Counted from the stretch's first letter, positions 18,123 to 27,281 are shown. The stretch is DNA of 38,187 bases from Marinobacter sp. (GCA_030149475.1 JASBRL010000036.1:1-38187); one strand, 5' to 3'. Notes: generated by a model not told the origin, from the letters alone. Made by a program: numbers and translations.

Positions 18123-20294
18123 ATGACGACTGCGGAACGAACTTCCCCCCCCCGTTCGCCCCTCTCACTGGTGGGCCGGTTGCGCCGGCATGGCATCATT
18201 CTTGTCACCAGTCTGCTGCTGTCACCAGCGCTTCTTCACGCCGCCACTGAAACCGACCCGTCATTCAAGCCGGTTTCCCCCGATATTGAGCAGGCACGCG
18301 CCAACATTCTGATTTCCCGTCAACTCCAGTTTACGCATTTTCGCGATCAGCCCATTGACGAGGCTTTGTCCAGGGAGGTCTTTGACGCCTACCTGGACTA
18401 TCTTGACGGCCAGAAGATCTACCTGACCCAACAGGACGTCAATCAGTTGAATGTATACCGTGACAAGCTGGCGCCGGCCCTTAAAACCGGGCAACTCCAG
18501 CCAGGATTTAACATCTACAACACGGTGCAAAAGCGCATTGTTGAGCGCCTGGATTACGCGCTGTCCCTGCTCCAGAAAGGTGTTGGCCAATTCCGTTTTG
18601 ATACCGATGAAACCCTGACACTGGACCGTTCAAAGGCTGACTGGGAACCCGACCAGGCCGCCCTTGATGCCCTGTGGACCAAGCGCCTCAAAAACGCGGT
18701 GCTTGCCCAGCGACTTTCCGGCAAGACGAATGAGCAGATTCAGGACAGTCTGACCCGTCGGTATGAGAGCCAACGCAAGCGCGCACTGCAGATTCGCAGC
18801 GAGGATGCGTTCCAGGCCTACATGAATGCCTTCACCAGCGTGTGGGACCCTCACACAGCCTATTTTTCACCCCGCACCTCGGAAAATTTCAACATCAATA
18901 TGAGCCTCTCGCTGGAAGGTATCGGCGCGGTACTGCAGTCGGACAATGAGTACACCAAGGTTGTGCGACTGGTGCCGGGCGGACCGGCCGCGAAGCAGGG
19001 TCAGCTCAAACCGGGCGATCGCATTGTTGCCGTCAAGCAGGAGGACGAGGACAAGCCTGTCAATGTGATCGGCTGGCGCCTGGACGAAGTCGTCGATCTG
19101 ATCCGCGGTCCCCGCGCATCCACCGTGAATCTGGAAGTCATTCCCGCCAGCGCCGGTGACGAATCGGTGACTCGCAGCATTTCGATTCAGCGTGACAAGG
19201 TAAAGCTGGAAGAACAGAGCGCGACAAGCGACGTTATCAACCTGAAGCGGGACGGTAAGGACTACAGGATTGGCGTAATCAACATTCCCACGTTCTATGC
19301 CGATTTTCAGGCCATGCAACAGGGTGATCCCAATTACAAGAGCACCACTCGGGACGTACGTCGGCTGCTGGAGTCCCTGCGGAAAAAAGGCATTCAGGGT
19401 CTGGTCATTGATCTGCGCAATAACGGTGGCGGTGCCCTGAACGAAGCCAATGACCTGGTGGGGCTGTTTATTGACGAAGGCCCTACCGTGCAGATCCGTA
19501 ATTCAGAAAATGATGTCCAGGTGCTGACAGATCAGGACCCTGCCGTGGTCTACGATGGTCCCATGGTCGTGCTGGTCAATCGGATGAGTGCGTCGGCATC
19601 GGAAATTTTTGCCGGAGCAATTCAGGATTACGGCCGCGGCCTGGTAGTGGGTTCACAAACGTTCGGCAAAGGCACGGTACAGGCGGTTCGTCCGCTGAAT
19701 CACGGTCAGCTCAAGATTACCCAGTCCAAGTTCTATCGGGTCTCCGGTGGCTCCACGCAGCACAAGGGCGTCATGCCGGACATACAGATTCCGACACGCA
19801 TTGATACCAAACGCATCGGTGAAGATGCTCTGCCTTATGCCCTGCCCTGGGACCAGATTGAGGCGGTCCCCCACACCCGATATTTTGATTTCAGCGGCAT
19901 TATCGACCAACTCAAAGCGAATCACGACAAACGCTTTGCCAGCAACCCTGAATTCAAATTGCGTAAGGATGAAATCAAACTGCTCAAGGAGCAGCGGGAC
20001 GTGAACACCGTCAGCCTGAATGCGAAAAAGCGCAAAGCCTATCAGGATGGCCTTGAACGCCGGCAGTTGGCGATTACCAACGCCCGGCGTACCATCAACC
20101 ATGAGCCAACGTTCAAAAATATCAAGGCGCTCGAAGACTGGCAGGACAAGCAGACGGCAGCCAGCGCGAAGGAGGATGACAAGATGGATTTCGTCGTGCG
20201 CGAGGGCGGCGACATCATGGCTGACATGCTGAAACTGGATCCGCGCATGGCGTCGATTCTCCAGGCCGGGCAAATCACCGCACAAGCACGCTGA
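18123..20294 (+). CDS. prc: Carboxy-terminal processing (tail-specific) protease
   Basis: Prc/Tsp is a periplasmic serine protease that trims or degrades proteins from their C-terminus. The 723-residue product has an N-terminal signal (hydrophobic IILVTSLLLSPALLHA), a Tsp N-terminal domain (WDPHTAYFSPR), a PDZ domain (about 250-340; GGPAAKQGQLKPGDRIVAV) and the S41 domain. The catalytic Ser491 lies in SASASEIFAGA, with Asp502 and the general-base Lys516 in FGKGTVQ. A C-terminal DUF3340-type helical part follows. The ATG has no strong ribosome-binding site. A run of nine C bases (18145-18153) lies 22 bases into the gene. It is monocistronic, convergent with the cupin gene. Confidence 0.96.
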   Translation: MTTAERTSPPRSPLSLVGRLRRHGIILVTSLLLSPALLHAATETDPSFKPVSPDIEQARANILISRQLQFTHFRDQPIDEALSREVFDAYLDYLDGQKIYLTQQDVNQLNVYRDKLAPALKTGQLQPGFNIYNTVQKRIVERLDYALSLLQKGVGQFRFDTDETLTLDRSKADWEPDQAALDALWTKRLKNAVLAQRLSGKTNEQIQDSLTRRYESQRKRALQIRSEDAFQAYMNAFTSVWDPHTAYFSPRTSENFNINMSLSLEGIGAVLQSDNEYTKVVRLVPGGPAAKQGQLKPGDRIVAVKQEDEDKPVNVIGWRLDEVVDLIRGPRASTVNLEVIPASAGDESVTRSISIQRDKVKLEEQSATSDVINLKRDGKDYRIGVINIPTFYADFQAMQQGDPNYKSTTRDVRRLLESLRKKGIQGLVIDLRNNGGGALNEANDLVGLFIDEGPTVQIRNSENDVQVLTDQDPAVVYDGPMVVLVNRMSASASEIFAGAIQDYGRGLVVGSQTFGKGTVQAVRPLNHGQLKITQSKFYRVSGGSTQHKGVMPDIQIPTRIDTKRIGEDALPYALPWDQIEAVPHTRYFDFSGIIDQLKANHDKRFASNPEFKLRKDEIKLLKEQRDVNTVSLNAKKRKAYQDGLERRQLAITNARRTINHEPTFKNIKALEDWQDKQTAASAKEDDKMDFVVREGGDIMADMLKLDPRMASILQAGQITAQAR

Positions 20295-20331
20295 CGGTCG
20301 TTTAGCGGCTACTGTATGGCAAACAGGGTCT

Positions 20332-20348
20332 TCCGGCATGGCGCCGGA
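20332..20348. terminator. Hairpin between convergent prc and the cupin gene
   Basis: TCCGGC (20332-20337) and GCCGGA (20343-20348) form a perfect six-base stem around a five-base loop, 38 bases after the prc stop codon. It lacks a T-run, so its role as terminator is tentative. Confidence 0.35.
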
Positions 20349-20409
20349 TGACCCGCGTACGAGCTAAATCAATCCTCCCGGCCAGGTTTATTCTCGCCAG
20401 AGCACGGCT

Positions 20410-20772
20410 TTAGATCCAGGCATCTTCTGCCGTACGACGACCGCCTTCGTCCCCGGTGTTCACTACGCCTCGTGGCTCTACCAGCAATATTTTTGCCTCC
20501 TGCTCCGCGTAAGGCTTGTGTTCGGTTCCCCTCGGGACAACGTACATTTCGCCCTCAGCAAGAGTCACATGGCCATCCCTGAAATCAATCCGAATACGGC
20601 CTTCAAGTACGATGAACGTCTCATCCGTGTCCTTGTGGTCGTGCCACACGAAATCACCCAGGATTTTGACCACCTTGAACTGATAGTCATTCATCTCGGC
20701 GATCACCTTAGGCGACCACCGTTCATTGACGAGACCGAGCTTGTTCTGGAAGTTTACCGCCTGATAACTCAT
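20410..20772 (-). CDS. Small cupin-domain protein
   Basis: This 120-residue single-domain cupin carries the metal-binding set His44, His46, Glu51 ([16 protein letters not shown]) and His85 ([10 protein letters not shown]). It is too short and too different in its core to be a standard acireductone dioxygenase (MtnD). The start at 20772 has AGAGGG seven bases upstream, and the gene lies 22 bases after mtnA on the same strand, so the two probably form an operon. Related cupins are widespread with unassigned roles. A link to methionine salvage is suggested only by position. Confidence 0.88.
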   Translation of the reverse strand: MSYQAVNFQNKLGLVNERWSPKVIAEMNDYQFKVVKILGDFVWHDHKDTDETFIVLEGRIRIDFRDGHVTLAEGEMYVVPRGTEHKPYAEQEAKILLVEPRGVVNTGDEGGRRTAEDAWI

Positions 20773-20794
20773 GTGGACGCCCTCTCGATTGCAG

Positions 20795-21880
20795 TTAAAA
20801 CGCTTTTCGGCTGGCACCAAACAGGTGTTCCATAGCCGCCACACCCGGAGCCGATACGGCGCCACGCTCTGTCACAATAACGTCAATCAGGCTGGCCGGC
20901 GTCACATCGAACACCGGGTTGTAAGCCTTGATGTCCCGGGGTGCAACGGGCGTTCCCTGTACTTCCAGTAATTCCCGGCCGTCTCGCTCTTCTATCGGGA
21001 TGTGGTCGCCGGACGCCAGTGCCATATCCACGGTACTTGAAGGGGCGACCACCATGAAACGAACCCGGTGGTAGCGGGCCAGAACGGCCAGACTGTAGGT
21101 GCCGATTTTATTGGCAACATCGCCGTTGGCAGTAATGCGATCTGCCCCGACAATGACCCACTTTACCTCACCCTGTCGAAGAATCGACGCAGCGGCGCTG
21201 TCACTGTTAAGCGTGACCGGAATATTGTCCCTCGCTAACTCCCATGCGGTCAGACGGCTGCCCTGGAGCCAGGGTCGTGTTTCGTCGGCAAACACGTTAT
21301 GCAGCCGCCCCGCCTCGTGAAGGCGACGGACCACACCCAGTGCGGTACCGTAGCCCCCGGTTGCCAGTGCGCCGGTGTTGCAATGGGTCAGGACCGAAAA
21401 CCGGCCGGGGTCATCCATCACCGCCAGCGCATGGTCCGCCATGGCAAGATTAGCCGCTACATCCTCCTGATGAATGGCCACGGCGGTTTCTGTCAGTCGC
21501 GCCACTGCCTCCGCCGCGGAATCACAACCGGCCAGCACCGACGTCATGCGTGACAGGGCCCAGAACAGGTTGACGGCGGTCGGACGGGATTTTGCCAGAG
21601 TCTCAATAGCACTGCGGATCTGGCTCTGCCAGTGCTCGTCCGTGACCTGCCGGGCAGCCAGCGCCACCCCGTAAGCGGCACTGATACCGATTGCTGGCGC
21701 CCCTCTGACTACCATGTCACCGATGCAACGACCGACGCCCTCGGCCGTATCCAGCGACAGCCAGTTTTCGTGATGCGGCAACTGCCGCTGGTCCAGCAGA
21801 TCAAGCCGGTCACCGTGCCACTTCAGGGCAACCGTACCCAGGTTACGGGAGGGCTGTGACGACATCGACAAATCGGGCAT
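20795..21880 (-). CDS. mtnA: Methylthioribose-1-phosphate isomerase
   Basis: MtnA isomerises 5-methylthioribose 1-phosphate to the ribulose form in methionine salvage. The 361-residue protein belongs to the eIF2B-like family. It has the RGAPAIGI substrate loop, the catalytic Cys167 in [12 protein letters not shown] and the catalytic Asp247 in [11 protein letters not shown], followed by [13 protein letters not shown] lies seven bases before the ATG. It is divergent from mtaD, as in Pseudomonas aeruginosa, where methylthioadenosine is first deaminated and later feeds MtnA. Its leader contains a terminator-like hairpin with a T-run between a putative promoter and the start codon. Confidence 0.97.
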   Translation of the reverse strand: MPDLSMSSQPSRNLGTVALKWHGDRLDLLDQRQLPHHENWLSLDTAEGVGRCIGDMVVRGAPAIGISAAYGVALAARQVTDEHWQSQIRSAIETLAKSRPTAVNLFWALSRMTSVLAGCDSAAEAVARLTETAVAIHQEDVAANLAMADHALAVMDDPGRFSVLTHCNTGALATGGYGTALGVVRRLHEAGRLHNVFADETRPWLQGSRLTAWELARDNIPVTLNSDSAAASILRQGEVKWVIVGADRITANGDVANKIGTYSLAVLARYHRVRFMVVAPSSTVDMALASGDHIPIEERDGRELLEVQGTPVAPRDIKAYNPVFDVTPASLIDVIVTERGAVSAPGVAAMEHLFGASRKAF

Positions 21881-21898
21881 ATCGGTACTCCGGTTTCT

Positions 21899-21917
21899 AA
21901 AAAGCCTCTACGAGGCT
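21899..21917 (-). terminator. Terminator-like hairpin in the mtnA leader
   Basis: On the minus strand AGCCTC-GTA-GAGGCT forms a perfect six-base stem and is followed at once by TTTT. It lies 19 bases before the mtnA ATG, downstream of the TATACT at 22004-21999. A second hairpin, CTGACG/CGTCAG (21956-21933), precedes it. The order promoter, hairpin, terminator, gene is that of an attenuator or of a separate small RNA. Confidence 0.6.
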
Positions 21918-21989
21918 CCGGTCTCAGCGGGCCTGACGGGTGTCGCGCCACGTCAGCCAGTAACGTGTCAGCCTGTTCGCTGCTTTGCG

Positions 21990-22060
21990 GACCGGGCCAG
22001 TATAACGGTTTTGCCGCCCAGGGTGGTCGCTCTGCGGACGGGCCGTTATACTTTCCGGTC
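21990..22060. promoter_or_regulatory. Inverted repeat holding divergent -10 elements for mtnA and mtaD
   Basis: GACCGG-GCC-AGTATAACGG (21990-22008) is repeated inverted as CCGTTATACT-TT-CCGGTC (22043-22060). Each arm contains a TATACT -10 hexamer pointing outward: 22004-21999 towards mtnA on the minus strand, and 22047-22052 towards mtaD on the plus strand. The -35 regions are poor, which suggests activator dependence or a shared regulator. Confidence 0.55.
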
Positions 22061-22133
22061 ATCAGGGACGCGCGGGTGAATAGCCGCCACGCTCCCGAAC
22101 CTCTGTCGCTCCGTAATCTTCAAGGCCGAACCC

Positions 22134-23474
22134 ATGACAGCAGACACCATCGTTGCGGTGGATACCCGCATTAACGCCCGCTGGCTGATTCCGATCGAAC
22201 CGGCAAACACCGTGCTGGACCATCAGGCGCTGCTGATCCAGGGCGATCGCATTGCTGCGATTGTTTCCCAGGATGAAGCAGACCGTCAGTACCGGGCCCG
22301 AGAAACTATCGATCTGCCGCATCATGTGCTGATGCCCGGGCTGATCAATATGCACGGTCATGCGGCGATGTCGCTGTTTCGGGGCCTGGCGGACGATCTT
22401 CCGCTGATGACCTGGCTGAATGATCACATCTGGCCCGCCGAAGGCCAGTTTGTCAGTGCCGACTTTATTGCCGACGGTACCGCCCTGGCCATTGCAGAGA
22501 TGCTGCGCACCGGCACCACCACCTTCTCCGATATGTATTTCTTTCCGGAAGTAGCGGCAACCGTGGCTCACGATACCGGTATCCGCGCCCAACTGTGCTT
22601 TCCATTGATTGAGATGCCGACCCTGTGGGGCTCCGGACCGGACGACTATCTGGCCAAAGGCGAAGCGTTGATCCGCCAGTGGCAGGGCAATCCGTGGATC
22701 ATGCCGGCCATCGGGCCCCACGCGCCCTACACCGTAACGGACGAGTCGCTTGCCCGGGCGGTTCAACTGTCGGGTGATCTCGGGGCCCGCATCCAGCTTC
22801 ACCTGCACGAAACCGCTTTCGAAGTCACCGATGCAGTGGAGAAAACAGGTCAGCGCCCGCTTGATCGCATTGCGGACCTGGGCTTGCTCACGTCGATGAC
22901 CCAGTGTGTCCACATGACCCAAATCAGCGACAGCGACCTTGAAACACTGAGCGGCAGTGGAGCCCATATCATTCATTGCCCCGAGTCGAACCTGAAACTC
23001 GCCAGTGGGCTGTGCCCGGTTGAAGACCTGAGCAAACTCGGCCTGAACGTGGCTATCGGGACCGACGGCGCGGCCAGCAATAATAACCTGGACCTGTTCG
23101 GCGAAATCAACACCGCCGCCATGCTGGCCAAGGTGGTTTCCGGCGATGCAGCGGCGCTCTCGGCGCACAGGGCTCTGGCGATGGCAACCATCAATGGTGC
23201 CCGGGCATTGGGACGCGAGCACGAACTGGGCTCCCTGGCGGCAGGAAAGCTGGCCGATGTCATTGCGATCGACCTGAGTGATCCGTTCGTCCAGCCAGTG
23301 TATGATCCCGCTTCTCACCTGGTTTACAGCAATCATGGCCGACAGGTCAGTCATAGCTGGATCGGCGGTGTCCCCCAGGTACAGGAGGGACGGCTGACCC
23401 GGGTGGACGTGCCGGATCTGATGTTACGTGTTCAGGCCTGGGCGGAACAGATTCGCAGCGCGCAATCGAACTGA
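22134..23474 (+). CDS. mtaD: 5-methylthioadenosine / S-adenosylhomocysteine deaminase (TRZ/ATZ family)
   Basis: This amidohydrolase deaminates methylthioadenosine to methylthioinosine, and often S-adenosylhomocysteine as well. The 446-residue product has the metal site residues His74 and His76 (NMHGH), later HLHE and CVHM, and the metal-binding Asp311 in GTDGAASNNNLDLF. Its closest context parallel is P. aeruginosa PA3170, also beside mtnA. AAGG lies eight bases before the ATG. It heads a plus-strand series with ubiG and mupP, although a gap of 54 bases before ubiG may hold another promoter. The divergent mtnA supplies the later isomerase step. Confidence 0.94.
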   Translation: MTADTIVAVDTRINARWLIPIEPANTVLDHQALLIQGDRIAAIVSQDEADRQYRARETIDLPHHVLMPGLINMHGHAAMSLFRGLADDLPLMTWLNDHIWPAEGQFVSADFIADGTALAIAEMLRTGTTTFSDMYFFPEVAATVAHDTGIRAQLCFPLIEMPTLWGSGPDDYLAKGEALIRQWQGNPWIMPAIGPHAPYTVTDESLARAVQLSGDLGARIQLHLHETAFEVTDAVEKTGQRPLDRIADLGLLTSMTQCVHMTQISDSDLETLSGSGAHIIHCPESNLKLASGLCPVEDLSKLGLNVAIGTDGAASNNNLDLFGEINTAAMLAKVVSGDAAALSAHRALAMATINGARALGREHELGSLAAGKLADVIAIDLSDPFVQPVYDPASHLVYSNHGRQVSHSWIGGVPQVQEGRLTRVDVPDLMLRVQAWAEQIRSAQSN

Positions 23475-23528
23475 TCGCCCGCCCCGTAATTACTGTATTA
23501 TCGAATCGAACAACACGGACACGGAACC

Positions 23529-24254
23529 ATGACAGACCAGAACGTAGACCCGAATGAAATTGCCAAGTTCGAAGCACTGGCCAGTCGCTGGTGGGATCCG
23601 ACCAGTGAATTCAAGCCGCTGCACGATATCAATCCGCTGCGCCTGAACTACATCGACGAGCGGGTCTCTCTGGCCGGTAAGCGCGCGCTGGATGTGGGCT
23701 GCGGCGGTGGTTTGTTGTCCGAGGGCATGGCTCAACGGGGCGCCCACGTGACCGGCATTGATATGGGCGACGCCCCGCTGTCAGTAGCCAGACTGCATGG
23801 CCTGGAATCCGGTATCAAGGTGGACTACCAGCAGATCACCATTGAAAAACTGGCGGCCGACCCGGCCTGCGCCGGCCAGTACGACGTGGTCACCTGTCTG
23901 GAAATGCTTGAACACGTCCCGGACCCGGGATCCGTCGTGCAGGCCTGTGCCCGAATGCTGAAACCCGGCGGATCGCTGTTTGTGTCCACCATCAACCGCA
24001 ACCCCAAATCGTTCCTGTTTGCCATCGTCGGCGCCGAATATGTGCTGAAAATGCTGCCCAAAGGCACCCATGAGTGGCGCCGGTTTATCCGCCCGTCTGA
24101 AATGGCCGACCATCTGCGCCACGCCGGACTGTCAGTCAAGGAACTCACCGGCATGACCTACAATCCGGTGACCCGGGCCTACAAGCTCGGGCGCGATGTG
24201 GATGTGAACTACCTGATGCACGCTCGTGACGACAGTGAGGCGGGCACCCTGTGA
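23529..24254 (+). CDS. ubiG: Ubiquinone biosynthesis O-methyltransferase
   Basis: UbiG carries out both O-methylations in ubiquinone synthesis using S-adenosylmethionine. The 241-residue protein has the class I methyltransferase fold with motif [16 protein letters not shown] at about residues 57-71, the N-terminal signature [11 protein letters not shown], and the late motif [12 protein letters not shown]. It overlaps mupP by four bases (GTGA), so translation of the two is coupled. The product, S-adenosylhomocysteine, is a substrate of the upstream deaminase family, which may explain the conserved neighbourhood. Confidence 0.97.
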   Translation: MTDQNVDPNEIAKFEALASRWWDPTSEFKPLHDINPLRLNYIDERVSLAGKRALDVGCGGGLLSEGMAQRGAHVTGIDMGDAPLSVARLHGLESGIKVDYQQITIEKLAADPACAGQYDVVTCLEMLEHVPDPGSVVQACARMLKPGGSLFVSTINRNPKSFLFAIVGAEYVLKMLPKGTHEWRRFIRPSEMADHLRHAGLSVKELTGMTYNPVTRAYKLGRDVDVNYLMHARDDSEAGTL

Positions 24255-24922
24255 CGAGCCCCGTGTCGGTTGTGCTGTTTGATCTGGACGGCACCCTGCT
24301 TGATACCGCACCCGATTTCATACGCTGCCTTAATGAGCTTCGACGTCAGGCGGGCCTCGCTTCGCTGGACGACTCACTGATCCGACCGTCAGTGTCCGAT
24401 GGCGCCCAGGCGATGATATTCACCTGTTTTGGCCTGATGCCGGACGATCCCGGCTATGCACCGCAACTGGACCGTTTTCTGGACCTGTACGAAAAAACCG
24501 TTGCAGAATGCACCCGCCCCTACCCCGGCCTGGACACAATAACTGGCCTTCTGGCCCGTCGAAATATCCCCTGGGGCATTGTCACCAACAAACCGGCCCG
24601 CTTCACCCGCCCCCTGGTAAAGGCCCTGGGACTCAGTGCCGGGGCGGTTATCTGCCCGGATGATGTGCGCAACCGTAAACCGGACCCGGAATCCCTTTTC
24701 ATGGCCTGCGAGCAACTTGCGGCCGACCCGGCCCGGGGCATCTATGTTGGCGATCACCAACGGGATATCGAGGCCGGACGCCGGGCCGGCATGCAGACCG
24801 TGGCAGCCGCGTATGGGTATATCAATAACCCTGACGAGATTGCCGGCTGGCAGGCGGATTATGTGGTAACCACGCCCGCCTCGCTGGTGTCCCTGCTGAA
24901 AACCAGGCTGCAACACGCCTGA
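24251..24922 (+). CDS. mupP: HAD phosphatase, MupP/Gph type
   Basis: The 223-residue haloacid dehalogenase-type phosphatase has motif [10 protein letters not shown] (Asp11 nucleophile, Asp13 acid/base), motif II in VTNKPARF, the Lys of motif III in RNRKPDP, and motif IV in [13 protein letters not shown]. The conserved position directly after ubiG and before yciK is that of MupP, the N-acetylmuramic acid 6-phosphate phosphatase of peptidoglycan recycling in Pseudomonas. By sequence alone a phosphoglycolate phosphatase (Gph) remains possible. The start codon is GTG and overlaps the ubiG stop codon. Confidence 0.9.
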   Translation: MTSPVSVVLFDLDGTLLDTAPDFIRCLNELRRQAGLASLDDSLIRPSVSDGAQAMIFTCFGLMPDDPGYAPQLDRFLDLYEKTVAECTRPYPGLDTITGLLARRNIPWGIVTNKPARFTRPLVKALGLSAGAVICPDDVRNRKPDPESLFMACEQLAADPARGIYVGDHQRDIEAGRRAGMQTVAAAYGYINNPDEIAGWQADYVVTTPASLVSLLKTRLQHA

Positions 24923-25083
24923 AACACCGTTGAGCCCACCCGGCCCGGGCTACCGGGCGCCCCAAAAAAATACACCTTTTCCTGCCCGTGCCAGCACACC
25001 GGAAGCATTTCCGCTCAGGCCAGTGTGCCCGATAATCTCACCGACCTGAGTCGGATGTCATTCAGCAGTCCGCAAAATCAGAC

Positions 25084-25112
25084 CTGATTCTCAACGTTTC
25101 AAACGGTATACT
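25084..25112 (+). promoter_or_regulatory. Putative sigma-70 promoter for yciK
   Basis: TATACT (25107-25112) is preceded by CTGATT (25084-25089) with a 17-base spacer. It lies 60 bases before the yciK ATG. The -10 is good and the -35 matches at three of six positions. Confidence 0.45.
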
Positions 25113-25171
25113 GATCGCCCTAACGCCAGCCAGAATCATCGCAACCGTCTGCGCAACCCGGGAGTTTGTCT

Positions 25172-25915
25172 ATGTTCGACTACAAAGCGCCTGAAGCCTT
25201 GCTGAAGGATCGAATTATCCTGGTAACCGGCGCTGGCAGCGGTATCGGTCGTGCCGCGGCCAAAGCCTATGCGGCCCATGGGGCAACGGTCATTCTGCTG
25301 GGGCGGACCATTTCAAAGCTCGAAGCGGTTTACGATGAAATTGAGGCGGCAGGGCACCCCATGCCGGCCATTGTGCCACTGAATCTCGAAGGCGCTGCCG
25401 TCAAGGATTATGAAGAGATGGCGATGACCATTGAGCAGAACTTCGGCCGACTGGATGGCTTGTTGCACAATGCCGCCATACTCGGACAGCGCAGCCCGGT
25501 TGAGCTGCAGGACCCCGAAGGCTGGAACAAGGTCATGCATGTCAATGCGACGGCGCCGTTTCTGCTGAGTCGGGCCCTGATTCCGCTGCTGCGGGAGTCC
25601 ACGGATGCCTCTATTATTTTTACCTCGTCCAGTGTCGGACGCAAAGCCAAAGCGTATTGGGGCGCCTATGCCGTCTCCAAGTTTGCGGTAGAGGGTCTGA
25701 GTCAGTTGCTGGCCAATGAACTGGACGACGAACGCCACAATGTCCGGGTGAACACGCTGAATCCCGGTGCCACCCGAACCAGTATGCGGGCGCGGGCCTA
25801 CCCGGCCGAAAACCCGGATACCAATCCGGCACCGGAAGACATCATGCCAGCCTATCTGTACCTGATGGGAGCAGACAGTCACGATGTCAACGGCCAGCAG
25901 ATCAACGCCCAATGA
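25172..25915 (+). CDS. yciK: YciK family short-chain oxidoreductase
   Basis: The 247-residue protein is a classical short-chain dehydrogenase with the cofactor motif TGAGSGIG (residues 19-26), NAAILG, a serine in TSSSVG, and the catalytic Tyr166-x3-Lys170 (YAVSK). It follows E. coli YciK in sequence; the substrate is not known. GGGAG lies seven bases before the ATG at 25172; a TTG six bases upstream is less likely. Its stop overlaps the start of the glutaredoxin-like gene by four bases (ATGA). Position after ubiG and mupP is conserved in Pseudomonas. Confidence 0.94.
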   Translation: MFDYKAPEALLKDRIILVTGAGSGIGRAAAKAYAAHGATVILLGRTISKLEAVYDEIEAAGHPMPAIVPLNLEGAAVKDYEEMAMTIEQNFGRLDGLLHNAAILGQRSPVELQDPEGWNKVMHVNATAPFLLSRALIPLLRESTDASIIFTSSSVGRKAKAYWGAYAVSKFAVEGLSQLLANELDDERHNVRVNTLNPGATRTSMRARAYPAENPDTNPAPEDIMPAYLYLMGADSHDVNGQQINAQ

Positions 25916-26157
25916 CTGACATGGCACTGCAGTTTTTTACCACCTCGGATTGTCATCTTTGCAAATTGGCCGAGACGCTGTTGATGCACACCCCATTACC
26001 CGAGCCAATTCCCGTTGATGCGATTGATATCGCCCAGTCACCGTCGCTGGTGGCCACCTATGGCACCCGGATCCCGGTGCTCAGACGTGATGACACCGGC
26101 GAGGAGCTGGACTGGCCGTTTGATCAGGCCCGATTGCTGGCGTTCCTGCGGCGCTGA
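25912..26157 (+). CDS. Glutaredoxin-like (DUF836-type) small thiol protein
   Basis: The 81-residue protein has a thioredoxin-fold pattern: beta strand LQFFTT, a CxxC redox motif at Cys14-Cys17 (CHLC) followed by helix KLAETLL, a cis-proline segment RIPVLRR, and a C-terminal helix. It is shorter than most glutaredoxins and matches the DUF836 group. The ATG overlaps the yciK stop codon, so they are co-translated. A redox partner is not evident. Confidence 0.88.
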   Translation: MTDMALQFFTTSDCHLCKLAETLLMHTPLPEPIPVDAIDIAQSPSLVATYGTRIPVLRRDDTGEELDWPFDQARLLAFLRR

Positions 26158-26251
26158 TCTGACCAGCACGGTCGACGTAAACAGACTGAATGCCCCGGCA
26201 GCGTTGTGTGCAGAGGCTTTACCGTACCCCGATGAATGAGGATGACCGCCC

Positions 26252-27031
26252 ATGTTGATGGTTATATCACCCGCCAAAACGCTGGATTACGAGAGCCCGC
26301 TGGCGACCAGCGACTATACCCAGCCTGCATTCCTGGACGAGTCCCGGGAACTGATCGATCAGCTCAAAGCCCTGGAGCCTCATCAGGTCAGTAATCTGAT
26401 GAGCATCAGCGACAAACTGGGCCAACTCAACGCCGAACGTTTTCAGTCCTGGCAGACACCTTTCACTCCCGACAATGCACGTCAAGCCGTGCTGGCCTTC
26501 AAGGGCGATGTGTACACCGGGCTTGATGCCGGATCCTTCAGTAGCGGAGACTTCGAATTCGCCCAGGGCCACCTGCGTATCCTGTCCGGCCTGTACGGTT
26601 TGTTACGGCCTCTGGATCTGATGCAGCCGTACCGCCTGGAAATGGGCACTCGCTTTAGCAATCATCGTGGCAAAGACCTCTACGCGTTCTGGGGGAACAC
26701 GCTCACATCGGCGCTTAACGATCTGTTGTTGCAGAATGACAAGGTTCTGATTAATCTCGCCTCCAACGAGTATTTCCGCAGCGTGCAGGCCCGGAATCTT
26801 GACGCCCGAGTGATCACCCCGCAGTTCAAGGACTGGAAGAACGGTCAATACAAAATGATCAGCTTTTACGCCAAGAAAGCCCGGGGGCTGATGTGCCGCT
26901 ACGCCATCCAGAATCGCATAACCCGGGCCAGCGACCTGAAAGGTTTTAACCTGGCGGGTTATGTCTTCAGCGACGAACAATCCAGCCAGGACCAGTGGGT
27001 GTTCCTGCGCGATTCCTCTTCTGAGGCCTGA
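26252..27031 (+). CDS. yaaA: Peroxide stress protein YaaA
   Basis: YaaA limits iron-driven oxidative damage during hydrogen peroxide stress and binds DNA in E. coli. The 259-residue product matches it from the start ([17 protein letters not shown]) through [42 protein letters not shown] and [19 protein letters not shown] lies ten bases before the ATG. It is probably in the same transcription unit as the glutaredoxin-like gene (94-base gap) and is followed by the DUF2788 gene 12 bases later. Confidence 0.97.
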   Translation: MLMVISPAKTLDYESPLATSDYTQPAFLDESRELIDQLKALEPHQVSNLMSISDKLGQLNAERFQSWQTPFTPDNARQAVLAFKGDVYTGLDAGSFSSGDFEFAQGHLRILSGLYGLLRPLDLMQPYRLEMGTRFSNHRGKDLYAFWGNTLTSALNDLLLQNDKVLINLASNEYFRSVQARNLDARVITPQFKDWKNGQYKMISFYAKKARGLMCRYAIQNRITRASDLKGFNLAGYVFSDEQSSQDQWVFLRDSSSEA

Positions 27032-27043
27032 CCGGAGTTGCAA

Positions 27044-27244
27044 ATGAACGAAGCTGTATTCTCCCAGCTTGCCATGACCGTTTTACTGACGGCGTTGATC
27101 GGCTTTATGGGCTTTATCGTGTGGGACCTGGCCAAAAAATCCAGAGCCGGCCGGTTTGGCACCATCGCCATTTTCATCGTGCTGGGCGCTGGTGTGCTGG
27201 GTTTTATCATCAAGACCGTTCTGGTCGAAGTACTTCAGATATAA
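27044..27244 (+). CDS. DUF2788 family small membrane protein
   Basis: The 66-residue protein has two hydrophobic segments (about residues 11-27 and 40-58) separated by a basic loop (DLAKKSRAGRFG), which predicts an inner-membrane hairpin with the loop in the cytoplasm. It matches the DUF2788 family of Pseudomonas-like bacteria, of unknown function. GGAG lies six bases before the ATG at 27044; a TTG two codons earlier is less likely. It follows yaaA by 12 bases, so the two are probably co-transcribed. Confidence 0.87.
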   Translation: MNEAVFSQLAMTVLLTALIGFMGFIVWDLAKKSRAGRFGTIAIFIVLGAGVLGFIIKTVLVEVLQI

Positions 27245-27249
27245 CCAGC

Positions 27250-27281
27250 GGCGACGTCCCGGGATCATCCGCGGCGTCGCC
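27250..27281 (+). terminator. Possible terminator after the DUF2788 gene
   Basis: GGCGACG (27250-27256) and CGTCGCC (27275-27281) are perfect seven-base inverted copies around an 18-base loop. A pyrimidine-rich GTTTTCTTTCT follows about ten bases later. The long loop and displaced T-rich run make this a weak call. Confidence 0.3.

Noticed and set aside
22062..23354. A 430-codon open frame on the minus strand opposite mtaD
   Set aside because: It lies entirely antisense to a clear amidohydrolase gene, has low-complexity Gln/Gly/His-rich composition typical of shadow frames in GC-rich DNA, and no family motif.
24943..24958. Terminator after mupP: GCCCGG/CCGGGC hairpin
   Set aside because: The homopolymer that follows on the plus strand is A7, not T, so it is not an intrinsic terminator for mupP.
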